From: Sulfurimicrobium sp963779055
Lineage (GTDB): Bacteria; Pseudomonadota; Gammaproteobacteria; Burkholderiales; Sulfuricellaceae
Assembly: GCA_963779055.1 (NCBI GenBank)
Contig: CAVZWN010000004.1
Coordinates: 186,001 to 250,000, forward strand
DNA: 64,000 nt
Direction: 5' to 3'
Part shown: positions 1 through 8,364 of the stretch, piece after piece
How the letters are laid out: each line of letters starts with the position of its first letter
Numbering within the stretch: position 1 is the stretch's first letter
Made by a program: the position numbers and the translations under genes
Notes under the pieces: generated by a model
The model's database searches: none
What the model was told of the DNA's origin: nothing
The model's input: only the letters and a program-made list of their open reading frames with translations

Positions 1-606
1 CAATTCGGATCGCCGCAATATCTGAGCGATCTCATGCTGTGTCATTCCTGTATCCCGACAAAGGCTGATTGCGTTTTCTACGTGTTTAGTTAGTTTTCCG
101 CCCCTCTGCAGGTATTTGTTTGCATAAAAACATCTTCCGCTTCGCCTATCGTTTTCAGGATTATTGTCGTTATTAAAAATTGACTGATCAACTGTAGGTA
201 GATATAAATACTCGACCTTTATATCTTCAGGAACAAACTGTCCGGAGTAAGCAAAAATCAAATCAAGATCATCAAACACCTTGTCCCCAGAAAGATGACC
301 TGGCCTGTTAAGAAGCCAACGCGCTACAATCCGTCCATTCAAAGGATTGCCGGAGAACACCTCTGGGTAGACGACAATCGGTTCACGTCCCGACTCTTCA
401 TGTTGTCGTCGTATTGATTTTGTCAATTTTGGTGTTCGCAGGTATGGCATCCTGACATCACATGTCACATAGGCTTCCTCCCCCATTTCATTCAATGCGT
501 GGCAGAGATAATGTGTCGCACGTATACCAGCGGAATGATATAAATAATTTGGCGCCGCAATGTAATAAGGAGCCCTTAACGCGCGAAATAGGCTTTTTTC
601 TGGCAT
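1..606 (-). CDS. Glycosyltransferase-like protein, partial (3' end beyond window)
   Basis: An open frame of 202 codons runs from an ATG at 606 to the window edge without a stop, so only the N-terminal part is visible. It begins MPEKSLFRALRAPYYIAAPN and contains YHSAGIRATHYLCHALNEMG at about residues 23-42. That stretch resembles the start of GT4/WsaF-like glycosyltransferases, where a strand is followed by a 'GIR.lh.Lc..Ln..G' helix. No donor-binding motif is visible because the C-terminal half is missing. It is divergent from the GT2 gene at 779, with a 172 bp AT-rich gap between them in which I see no clear promoter. The assignment to surface-polysaccharide assembly rests mainly on context. 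Confidence 0.6.
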   Translation of the reverse strand, partial: MPEKSLFRALRAPYYIAAPNYLYHSAGIRATHYLCHALNEMGEEAYVTCDVRMPYLRTPKLTKSIRRQHEESGREPIVVYPEVFSGNPLNGRIVARWLLNRPGHLSGDKVFDDLDLIFAYSGQFVPEDIKVEYLYLPTVDQSIFNNDNNPENDRRSGRCFYANKYLQRGGKLTKHVENAISLCRDTGMTQHEIAQILRRSEL

Positions 607-778
607 CAAAAATATCCGATAGCTGTGGCAAATGAGATTCAGCGTGAATACATAGATGATCTAACTGCTTTTTTTACCATCTATAAATTGGGTAGTGTAG
701 CTTCCACAAACGACAATTCCAAATCAGGGGCCATTTCTATATGATTAAGCCTCTACATTCGGTCTATCCCTACATACT

Positions 779-2155
779 GTGAAACCAATCCTTTCAATTT
801 GCATACCGACCCTTAATCGAAGCGAACTATTAAAAGTAATTTTAAAAAATTTGGAGCGTGAAGCATCCGCTTACCTAGATGAGATCGAAATCGTGGTCGC
901 TGACAATGCATCTCCAGATGCAACCGCTGACATTGTCGGGCAAAGTCCATTGCCAATTATTTATGACAGGCAGAAAAGCACCGTCGGCTTTGCGCGCAAT
1001 GTGTTATTTGCCACAGCGGGATTAGCCTCCGGGGAGTTCGTCTGGGTCATAGGTGATGATGATCTCGTGCTTCCCGGCGGTGTCGCTCGTGTACTTGAAT
1101 CCATTCGTAATGCACCAGACGTTGATTACCACTACCTTAATTTTGGCTGGATCGATTGTAATCTGCGCACGCGAATCCTCCACGAAATGGATGGACATCC
1201 TCCTGCCGCCATACTCAAGCGGCTGCAATGCATGGATACTGACTGGAAGCGCTTGTCCCGCCTGGAAGACTTGGCATTCCTGCCAGCAGATAATCCATCG
1301 GCCCTGTTTAGCGGTATCTTCTGTTTCGTGACACGCCGTCAATATTACATTGATGCTGTCTCTGTATTGCAACCCAGTAACAGTCTGGATGGCTCATCTA
1401 CTGTAATCGCCGACTGCTTCCCGCATGCCATGCTTTCCTTGCCCAGGGTAGCCGGCAAACCCATCGCGTATATTGGCGAGCCTTGCCTGATGCAGGGCAT
1501 CAGCGGCTGGGAATGGGGCGCATATGCCTACAAGAACATGATTTTTGGAACGCATCAATTTTTTGAGTGGCTAGAACAGACGACCTTTGCCAGTGATGCG
1601 ATGCAACATCTCTGGAACAGTTATTACCATATGGCTGGACGATTGTATTTCCGCATGCTGCACTACCGGGAGGAACACAAAGGGCTGGACATCGTGCTGA
1701 AAAAGGCGATCCCTTCCTCCGCAGGGCATGTAATATTTTGGGATGCATTCATGGAGGAATCACACCTGCATTTCGACACGGATCATGATGCCAAGAACTT
1801 GTTAGAATGGGTCAGCTTGGCACTCGCAGAAAACCCGGATGCCAGAATCGGGCTGTGGGGGGTGATGGGACGAGGGCATAAGTTCGTCAAAATTTCCCCA
1901 CATTTGCACAAGAACCTAGTTTGGATTTCAGACAGGGATGTGGCCTTGCAAGGAACTTGCCTGGATGGAACAGAAATAAGCATCTCTCATCCAGATACAA
2001 TGATAGAGGCCAGTCTGGACATTCTCGTCGTTGGTGCACGCAGGGATTTCGTAGATGAGATAACGAACTATGCGATACCTTTTTTAAACGGAGGGGCGTT
2101 TATTATCAGCACCAAGGGACTAATTTCCGCCCACTCTCAGACCAATAAAAAATGA
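779..2155 (+). CDS. GT2 family glycosyltransferase with extra C-terminal Rossmann-like domain
   Basis: This is a 458-residue protein, probably a cytoplasmic inverting glycosyltransferase that adds a sugar to a lipid-linked polysaccharide. The N-terminus (ILSICIPTLNRSELL) and the GDDD metal/nucleotide motif at about residues 92-95 mark a GT-A fold GT2 enzyme. The first ~230 residues carry this fold. After a helical middle part, residues ~350-455 look like a small Rossmann domain with a WGVMGRG loop near 358. That region resembles the C-terminal domains of the two methyltransferases at 6107 and 7290. The start is GTG at 779; an ATG at 741 is in another frame and quickly hits a stop. No strong ribosome-binding site is visible. 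The stop overlaps the next gene by ATGA, suggesting translational coupling. Donor and acceptor sugars cannot be told from sequence. Confidence 0.82.
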   Translation: MKPILSICIPTLNRSELLKVILKNLEREASAYLDEIEIVVADNASPDATADIVGQSPLPIIYDRQKSTVGFARNVLFATAGLASGEFVWVIGDDDLVLPGGVARVLESIRNAPDVDYHYLNFGWIDCNLRTRILHEMDGHPPAAILKRLQCMDTDWKRLSRLEDLAFLPADNPSALFSGIFCFVTRRQYYIDAVSVLQPSNSLDGSSTVIADCFPHAMLSLPRVAGKPIAYIGEPCLMQGISGWEWGAYAYKNMIFGTHQFFEWLEQTTFASDAMQHLWNSYYHMAGRLYFRMLHYREEHKGLDIVLKKAIPSSAGHVIFWDAFMEESHLHFDTDHDAKNLLEWVSLALAENPDARIGLWGVMGRGHKFVKISPHLHKNLVWISDRDVALQGTCLDGTEISISHPDTMIEASLDILVVGARRDFVDEITNYAIPFLNGGAFIISTKGLISAHSQTNKK

Positions 2156-3483
2156 GTGCGTCGAAACCTGTATTAATCGGATTTCTTCCTCCCATCGGCG
2201 GGCTACCCAAGACCGATGAATTTTTCGATTACCACAAGGCCCTCATTAACACTGGTGACATCGTGTATGCCCTCGCTGTCACGATGTTGTGCGCCGGCAA
2301 GAATCATTTAGCTTGGAATTTCAGCGCAAGCGCTGAGGTAGTGAATGAGCATTTTTCCCAAGTCGTGTGGGCCATTCCATGTCGTATAGCCGGACAACCA
2401 TTTCACCAGGATGGATTTCCTTACGAGCTTGCCACAAAATTCATTGAGCAGCTCAACATCCCATTCACCTCGGTCACGGAATCCATTCAATCCAACACCT
2501 ATGATTACGATCCCGATTTCCACAAAACCTTGCCTCCAGAAGTTGTGCGTTACCTAAAAACCATAGCGGGAAAATCGCGAGTAATAGGTACGCGGGGGGA
2601 GTATTCTGCAGAGGTGTTGAACAAACTTGGAATCAAAAACGTCAGACCGATCGGCTGTCCTTCGCTATACATGAACGGTCCGACTTTGCACTCATCACTT
2701 TTGCAGAAGAAGCCATTCGCAGAAATTAATAAAGTTGCTGTTACTTACTCCAATTATCAGCTACGTTCAGCATCATTGATCAGCGAAGCAATGTCCTTGG
2801 CTGCAACCAAGGATTATTATTTTATCGAGCAAACTTCAAATATCGTTCCAAAATTACTTTATTATCCAGCCAAAATCACCGCAGAGGATTTTCTGCAGGC
2901 AAGCCAATATTACGGCGGGCTGGATCATTTGCATGCTCTCTATGCCGCGAACAAGCTCCGTTACTTCACAAATTATGGCAATTGGAAGGCGTTTTTGTCC
3001 CAAATGGACTTCGTGTTCGGAGCAAGAATGCACGGACTCACGCCCGCACTTCAATCAGGTGTTCAGGCGCATTTCATTGCTCACGACAGTCGTATCCGTG
3101 AGATGTGTGAATTTTATAAATTGCCTTTTTCCTCGGAACGGAATTTTTTGACAACAGGCTTTGATGTAGCAGAAATTTACAATCGTACTGATTACTCCGA
3201 AACAGTAAAAGCTTATCCGGTTCAATATCGTAAATTCCTTGAATTCCTCACAGAGAATCAAATAATCGCCAACTGTAATGAAAATAGTGCCATATTGGAG
3301 CAGTTAGATTACAACCCTTCTCCCGGAGTAAAAGTAGAACAAAATCCGGCGACGAACAACCCCATGGCCCGCCTCTACGGAGGCCTCTTATTCAAATTAG
3401 GCAAAGCGATTGCTAAACAGGGCAGTACTAGCGGTTACGAACAATTTTTCGAAACCGGTGATGACCTTAAGCATACCCCTTGA
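2152..3483 (+). CDS. Polysaccharide pyruvyl transferase family protein
   Basis: A 443-residue protein of the PF04230 family, whose members transfer pyruvate from phosphoenolpyruvate to sugars as ketals or act on related acceptors. The supporting segments are TRGEYSAEVLNKLGI at about 144-158, a following GCPSLY, and FVFGARMHGLTPALQSG at about 286-302. The last is the usual C-terminal 'R.H' motif of the family, which has a GT-B-like fold. The gene starts inside the stop of the preceding glycosyltransferase (ATGA at 2152), so the two form a two-gene plus-strand unit. The residues after ~380 are low-conservation tail. The base composition is more AT-rich than the housekeeping genes further right, as is common for acquired polysaccharide genes. 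The acceptor is unknown. Confidence 0.8.
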   Translation: MSASKPVLIGFLPPIGGLPKTDEFFDYHKALINTGDIVYALAVTMLCAGKNHLAWNFSASAEVVNEHFSQVVWAIPCRIAGQPFHQDGFPYELATKFIEQLNIPFTSVTESIQSNTYDYDPDFHKTLPPEVVRYLKTIAGKSRVIGTRGEYSAEVLNKLGIKNVRPIGCPSLYMNGPTLHSSLLQKKPFAEINKVAVTYSNYQLRSASLISEAMSLAATKDYYFIEQTSNIVPKLLYYPAKITAEDFLQASQYYGGLDHLHALYAANKLRYFTNYGNWKAFLSQMDFVFGARMHGLTPALQSGVQAHFIAHDSRIREMCEFYKLPFSSERNFLTTGFDVAEIYNRTDYSETVKAYPVQYRKFLEFLTENQIIANCNENSAILEQLDYNPSPGVKVEQNPATNNPMARLYGGLLFKLGKAIAKQGSTSGYEQFFETGDDLKHTP

Positions 3484-3621
3484 CCTTGAAAATGGCTGTA
3501 TTCATAAACCCTGTTGCTAAGCACGTTGCCCAGCTCCATTACAAGCCACTGCTGGTGTTTTGGACCACCGGCCGGCTTTAGCTTTTCTGTCTGTCCAAAA
3601 AACGTAACCACCGCAGACGCG

Positions 3622-4392
3622 TCAAATCGCAGTAATATTTATATCCAAACATACACCTCGGCGAGAGCCGTTTCTTACAGGATGATCAAATACATGAAAG
3701 CCGTATATATGATCATGCCATCCGGCTGGACTATGATTCTGACGGATCCTCATTTCTTCCAATTTGCGCATATCATGCGTTTCATTCCATTCACGAATAG
3801 CCAACATTTCCCCACACCAAGAGTTATTTGTCAGAAGATCGTTAATATCGTCGAAGTATAAAATTGTGACTGGCAAATAAAATTCTGGGTTGGACCGTTC
3901 TAATAGTTTTAAAACGGAGAGAGTTGATGAATATAAATCCACATCAACGGCGACAAAACCAATCGGAGAATTTGTACTCAAATTGTTTTCACAAAATTCA
4001 ACTATTGTATTATCAATATTCCCAGAAATAAGTTTTGCGTTTGATGAAAGTTTTGACCTGATTTGATCATGATCAGATAAAAATTGCCCTTCGTGCCAAA
4101 GCTCCGGATGGTCCTTATAACCTGCTGATAAAGCAGGCATACCTATATCGGAGTCAAATCCATAAATCTCATATTTCATACCTGTTGATTTATTCATAAG
4201 ATCACAGATTTCACAAAGGTTGAGTAGGCCTGCTCCACCGGCAACCCCAAACTCAAAAACTTTGATGCTTTGAATCCCTAGCTTTGCCGCCTGTAACGTG
4301 GCCAGCCATAGACCGAATGCAAAATGAGGTCGGCCAATTTGATCCCGATAAACCATATTGCCAACACCGAGAGCATCCTGCAAATTACTCAT
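3622..4392 (-). CDS. SAM-dependent methyltransferase-like protein
   Basis: A 256-residue protein with no signal peptide. VFEFGVAGGAGLLNL at about residues 45-59 resembles motif I of class I SAM-dependent methyltransferases, and YEIYGFDSDIGMP at about 74-86 sits where the acidic residue after strand 2 would be. The mid-protein VAVDVDLYSST is like the acidic strand-4 motif of TylF/MycF-type sugar O-methyltransferases. Functional assignment is tentative: the protein could also be an inactive relative. It lies on the minus strand, 49 bp downstream of the SDR gene, as the last gene of the polysaccharide operon, and converges with the pyruvyltransferase. The 138 bp between 3484 and 3621 holds nothing recognisable. 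It is AT-rich compared with genes past 5 kb. Confidence 0.55.
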   Translation of the reverse strand: MSNLQDALGVGNMVYRDQIGRPHFAFGLWLATLQAAKLGIQSIKVFEFGVAGGAGLLNLCEICDLMNKSTGMKYEIYGFDSDIGMPALSAGYKDHPELWHEGQFLSDHDQIRSKLSSNAKLISGNIDNTIVEFCENNLSTNSPIGFVAVDVDLYSSTLSVLKLLERSNPEFYLPVTILYFDDINDLLTNNSWCGEMLAIREWNETHDMRKLEEMRIRQNHSPAGWHDHIYGFHVFDHPVRNGSRRGVCLDINITAI

Positions 4393-4441
4393 ATTCGTCT
4401 CCTCCGAAATAAATAGATTGATAGCATCTCATTGTAAAAAA

Positions 4442-5470
4442 TCATGCTTCTGCCATTCGTTTGATTCCGGTCACTATGCCAGTCCAGATTTCAACTCCAA
4501 GTTCCTGGCGAATGCGCGAGACATCCGGCACATAATGGATGCGGCTGGTCGACGCTGATTGGCCGAGTATTTCGAGCGGCGTGCGCATCCCCAGAGTATC
4601 GTTGATCAATTGTGCCAGTTTTTCCAGACTGAACGCTTCATCTGATCCTACGTTATAGGGCTCACCCACTTTACCCTTGCATGCGAGAGCCAGCAGCCAG
4701 ACAGCAAGATCGGCCGCGTACAGGTAGCTTCTGATTGCTTTGCCGTCGCCCTTGATGACGATCCGGCCCTGTTTAAGGGCGCTATGGATTAACTGCCCCA
4801 CCGCCAGATGCGCTGGCAAGCCGTAGCCAATGAATGCAAAGCATCGCGCAAACACAGGTACCAGCCCATATTCGCGTGCGTAGCAGGTGGCCAGCATTTC
4901 CATTGCACGCTTGCCTTCGCCGTAAGCATCGGCAGGATTTGTCGAACTGCAGGAGTAGGGAGAATTTTCGGGGATGTGCGTGATGTCGGCAGGTTGATCG
5001 CCGTACACCGCGCCCGAACTGATGATCAGGACACGGCGTGTCTTGCATGCTACGGCATGATCGAGCACATGTCGGGTGCCTTGCACGATGGAGTCGAACA
5101 GCTCCAGTGCGCGTTGCGCAGCCTCCGGGCTGGTATCAGAGGCGCCATGGATGAACAGGTCGAAGTTTCCATCCGGGAATTGATAGTTCCTGACATCACC
5201 CTGAATGAACTGCAGCCATGATGCCGAACACAACTCAGGGTAGCGATCCAGAAAACACGCAGGGTTGCGCGACAAGGCTACAACCGAAATTTGTGCGCCT
5301 GCGGCGTTGAGGCGGGCGATGGTCATCAGCAACCAGTAGCCAAAAAAACCGGTTCCGCCGGTCAAAAACACACGCTTGCCGGCCAGCTCAGGGAGCGGGT
5401 AACAGCTCAGCACGCGGTCGATATCCGCAACGATGTTGTTGCGGCAGGTATCAGCTATTGGATTGGACAT
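4442..5470 (-). CDS. NAD-dependent epimerase/dehydratase (extended SDR)
   Basis: A 342-residue extended short-chain dehydrogenase. The nucleotide-binding GGTGFFGYW motif lies near residue 38. The catalytic YGEGK (Tyr-x3-Lys) lies near 183, preceded by a serine-containing SSGAVYG strand at about 151. The family interconverts nucleotide sugars by epimerisation, 4,6-dehydration or keto reduction. Its substrate is probably the sugar made by the upstream genes. The start at 5470 overlaps the HAD phosphatase gene by 20 bp, so the two are translationally coupled. Sequence alone cannot separate a dehydratase from an epimerase or reductase. The position in the same operon as rfbF/rfbG/rfbH argues for a late tailoring step, such as reduction of a keto group (inference). 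Confidence 0.8.
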   Translation of the reverse strand: MSNPIADTCRNNIVADIDRVLSCYPLPELAGKRVFLTGGTGFFGYWLLMTIARLNAAGAQISVVALSRNPACFLDRYPELCSASWLQFIQGDVRNYQFPDGNFDLFIHGASDTSPEAAQRALELFDSIVQGTRHVLDHAVACKTRRVLIISSGAVYGDQPADITHIPENSPYSCSSTNPADAYGEGKRAMEMLATCYAREYGLVPVFARCFAFIGYGLPAHLAVGQLIHSALKQGRIVIKGDGKAIRSYLYAADLAVWLLALACKGKVGEPYNVGSDEAFSLEKLAQLINDTLGMRTPLEILGQSASTSRIHYVPDVSRIRQELGVEIWTGIVTGIKRMAEA

Positions 5471-6110
5471 CTTTGAGTTTTCCCAACAAGGAAACAGGCG
5501 AATCCAGTATGGGCCAGTTGCCGCTGGCAGTGAAGTCGCCGTAGCCCCAGATCACGCCCAGGAAGGGTAGTTTATTATTTCCGGCAGCCACCCCATCTTC
5601 AGTCTTGTCGCCAATGTAGAGCGACAGCTCCGGACGCAAATCCTGCTCAATCAACAGATGCTTGAGCAGTGCGCTTTTGTCCGGCATTCGTGGTACACAC
5701 CGATCCAGCGCGTGAATGGATTGAAACAGCGATCCCCAGCCAAGATAATCAATGATCAGGCAAGTCGGTGCGTAGCGCTTGTTGGTGGCGATATGCAGTT
5801 TGTAGCCGTGGCTGTGGAGTGCATCCAGCATTTCTGCAATGCCGGGATAAACCCGCGTGTCTCGGTAGGTGCCGCCATCGTAGTTTTGCTTGAATGATTC
5901 GATCATGGCCTGAATGCGTTGCGGGTCATCAGTGCCAGAGATTTTTGCCAAGGTTTCCGCAAGTGGCGGGCCGATCAGGCTGGGTTGAAGCGGTACTTGC
6001 GCAGTGATGCCGGCTTCCTCCAGCACTTTTGCAAAAGTGGCGAGAATGCTGGGAGCTGAATCGATCAGGGTGCCATCCAGATCGAAGATCAAAGTTTGTT
6101 TCTGTGTCAT
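5451..6110 (-). CDS. HAD-family phosphatase (Gph-like)
   Basis: A 219-residue HAD hydrolase of subfamily IA. IFDLDGTLIDSAPS near the N-terminus holds the nucleophile and acid/base Asp pair. ATNK near residue 110 is motif II/III-like, and YIGDKTEDGVAA at about 173-184 is motif IV with acidic magnesium ligands. Relatives include phosphoglycolate phosphatase, but a polysaccharide-operon copy more likely dephosphorylates a sugar phosphate. NeuB-type pathways often need a phosphatase acting on the condensation product, and a NeuB-like gene lies in the same operon, so that is a reasonable role here (inference). It overlaps the SDR gene downstream by 20 bp and the methyltransferase upstream by 4 bp. 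Confidence 0.8.
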   Translation of the reverse strand: MTQKQTLIFDLDGTLIDSAPSILATFAKVLEEAGITAQVPLQPSLIGPPLAETLAKISGTDDPQRIQAMIESFKQNYDGGTYRDTRVYPGIAEMLDALHSHGYKLHIATNKRYAPTCLIIDYLGWGSLFQSIHALDRCVPRMPDKSALLKHLLIEQDLRPELSLYIGDKTEDGVAAGNNKLPFLGVIWGYGDFTASGNWPILDSPVSLLGKLKDVQSNS

Positions 6111-7285
6111 GGATAAAGTTGCAGTATGGGGTTGCTGTAGTGGTGGGCTACAAAATCCGCAATGGCGGATTGTGCATTGAACGAGGAAATCACGACAGTG
6201 GCGATTGGCCAGTTGGACAAAGTATCTGGAGCAGAAACCACATGCCGCCCTATGCGTTGCTCCTGCAAATTGGGGTTACTGTCGACGATGCCGGCAATGC
6301 GCCCGGAAAGGCCCAGCACATCCAGTCTGGGTAACAAGCGTGCAGTGTGGCTGCCGGCACCATAGATGATGAATTGCGTTGCAGGACAATCGGCGATCCG
6401 TTGCAAAGTCTGGCGCATGATGATTTCCGATTGCCGGATGTATCCGGCCGGATCAACGACGTTGTCTGAATCTACTGCATGTTGCTGTGTGCCGCGTGCA
6501 AACAGGGCAAACAGGCTGTCGGTAACGCCGGCAGAGAGCGCCACAATGTCGCTGGACAGGCAGGTATAGCCCAGTTGCGTCATCAGTTTCCTGAGAGATT
6601 CGGCTGAAAAATACTGGATGTGCTCCAGCGAAAATTCACCGTAGGCTTCCATAGGCGTGCGCACGAAACACTCCAGCGCCGGCACTTCGACCAGAATCTT
6701 CGCAGCAGGATGCATAGCTGCAATCAGTGTATCGAGATCGGAGTGCAGATCTGGAAGATGTTCCAATACTCCAGTCACGCAGACCAGACCAGCCTGTCCC
6801 AGCGGCAATCTGGTTGCGGCCTGTTTCAGCGTGCCGGTGGTCACATTATGCAGGCCGAAGAGTGTTGCGGCTTTCGCTGCGGCCTCTGGTGCCGGGTCTA
6901 TGCCATACAGGCGCGTCCAGCCCGCAGTCTTGAAGGCATCGAGCAGCGCCCCGGTGCCGCAACCGATATCGACGATCAGTGCATCGGCAGGCAGATGCGG
7001 GCGACACAGTTCAACCGTGGCCGACATGCGTACCCGATCGACCGGGCGAATCTCGGCGACAGAAGCCATCACATCGTATTTGGAAAGCTCCCGATAATAA
7101 GCTTCATATACTGAGGAAGCTGGCAACTCCGAGGCATACATGAAGCCGCAGTCGTTGCAGGTGGATACCTGGTAGCTCATATCCAGCCCGCCGATGGGCG
7201 CCAGCTCATTGGTGTAAAGCTGGTTGTGCTGGGTACTTCCGCAAACCTGGCAAGGGCGTATCCTGCGCCGGGTAGAGAGCGTCAT
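6107..7285 (-). CDS. Class I SAM-dependent methyltransferase, sugar C-methyltransferase type
   Basis: A 392-residue protein from the ATG at 7285. An upstream ATG at 7336 would overlap the previous gene by 47 bp; 7285 leaves a 4 bp gap and is preferred. The N-terminus has two CxxC pairs (CQVCG and CNDCG), a zinc-binding head as in sugar C-methyltransferases such as NovU/TylC3. The SAM-binding motif VDIGCGTGALLDAF lies near residue 103. The C-terminal ~100 residues begin with FIIYGAGSHTARLL and include GIVDSNP, a Rossmann-like tail typical of this architecture. The presence of a second such gene directly upstream suggests two methylations, or one enzyme and one partner, on a keto-deoxysugar. 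The actual reaction is inferred only from architecture. Confidence 0.78.
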   Translation of the reverse strand: MTLSTRRRIRPCQVCGSTQHNQLYTNELAPIGGLDMSYQVSTCNDCGFMYASELPASSVYEAYYRELSKYDVMASVAEIRPVDRVRMSATVELCRPHLPADALIVDIGCGTGALLDAFKTAGWTRLYGIDPAPEAAAKAATLFGLHNVTTGTLKQAATRLPLGQAGLVCVTGVLEHLPDLHSDLDTLIAAMHPAAKILVEVPALECFVRTPMEAYGEFSLEHIQYFSAESLRKLMTQLGYTCLSSDIVALSAGVTDSLFALFARGTQQHAVDSDNVVDPAGYIRQSEIIMRQTLQRIADCPATQFIIYGAGSHTARLLPRLDVLGLSGRIAGIVDSNPNLQEQRIGRHVVSAPDTLSNWPIATVVISSFNAQSAIADFVAHHYSNPILQLYP

Positions 7286-7289
7286 GGCT

Positions 7290-8318
7290 TTATCCGTAAA
7301 TAGCATCCAAGCCGAAAATGGCCTGCGCTGGAACACCCCGTTGCCGCAGTAATGCCGTTAACTCACACTGGTAGCTCAGGCTGGAAACCAATACCGGCAT
7401 GCCGGCAAATTTTGCAGCATCGTAGAGTTCGATAATGCGACCGGCAACTGTCTGGCCGATGCGCTGCGGATTGGAGTCGACGAGTGCAACCACGTTCAGG
7501 TCTGCTAATACTGGCGCAACGTAGTTGTTAAAGTCACCTCCAATACCGTAGATGACGAAGGGCTGATCCAGGACTGAGTGAAAGCGGGCAAGTAACGCAG
7601 CGTGCTGGGCCTGTGCCGGCTGGCGCGGTGTTGCCAAGATACGAAGGCTATCGGGATAGACGACAGATTCGAAGTGAGCAGTCGAGAGTTGCCGAATGAA
7701 AAAGCCCGCATGTCCAAGCAGTGCAGACATTGACGCGGAACTGAAGTGATGCAAATGTTCCGGGTTGGCATCCCATGATAGCAACTGGTGCCCGGCTTCG
7801 TTTGGCACCTCCACCATCAGCGAGCCGGACGGCTTCAGCAGGCGGTACCATTGTTTTGTTTCTGCTCCAATATCGGGAATATGCTCGAGCACATGAAATG
7901 AAAGAACCAGATCGAAGGGAGCATCATCAAGATCAGCGGCCACCTTGCGGCTGACGCGATCTAGAACCTGCGCAGCGGCATCGGCGTCGGCAGACAGCTC
8001 AATGCCAACATACTCGATGTTGGCTATGGTCTTAATGCGTCTGCCAAGTTCGCCTTCGGCACAGCCCACCTCCAGCACACGCAAACCATCACGCAGCAGG
8101 GGCACCAAGTCGCGTAGCCGATCTGCCATTTTTCGCTCATGTTCCGGTGCGGAAACCTTGTTTCGTCCACACAGTTGTGCGTAGTAATCACGGCGCTGCC
8201 GTTCCATCAGCGCTGGTGTCGTCCAGAGATGTCCGCACAGGGGGCAGGCAAGATGCGAGTGTGGCGCGCCGTGGCTTGCGGCACTCGGATTGAGGCAGCT
8301 TGGACAGGCATTATTCAT
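7290..8318 (-). CDS. Class I SAM-dependent methyltransferase with zinc-binding head and Rossmann-like tail
   Basis: A 342-residue protein. The N-terminus has CPSC and CPLCGHLW cysteine pairs. The SAM motif VLEVGCAEGELGRRI lies near residue 80, followed by LSFHVLEHIPD near 129, typical of Methyltransf_23/11 enzymes. The C-terminal segment FVIYGIGGDFNNYVAP with ALVDSNPQRIG is the same tail type as in the downstream methyltransferase at 6107, so the two are probably paralogues of divergent function. It sits between the thiamine-diphosphate gene and the second methyltransferase, in one minus-strand operon. Sugar C- or O-methylation is likely; which carbon is unknown. Confidence 0.75.
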   Translation of the reverse strand: MNNACPSCLNPSAASHGAPHSHLACPLCGHLWTTPALMERQRRDYYAQLCGRNKVSAPEHERKMADRLRDLVPLLRDGLRVLEVGCAEGELGRRIKTIANIEYVGIELSADADAAAQVLDRVSRKVAADLDDAPFDLVLSFHVLEHIPDIGAETKQWYRLLKPSGSLMVEVPNEAGHQLLSWDANPEHLHHFSSASMSALLGHAGFFIRQLSTAHFESVVYPDSLRILATPRQPAQAQHAALLARFHSVLDQPFVIYGIGGDFNNYVAPVLADLNVVALVDSNPQRIGQTVAGRIIELYDAAKFAGMPVLVSSLSYQCELTALLRQRGVPAQAIFGLDAIYG

Positions 8319-8364
8319 TTGCAGTGAATTGCTCTGATTCGGTTACTTGGTCAATGCCGAGGCA

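Noticed and set aside
606..778. Riboswitch or small RNA in the divergent gap near the left edge
   Set aside because: The sequence is AT-rich and unstructured; no conserved riboswitch core was recognised.
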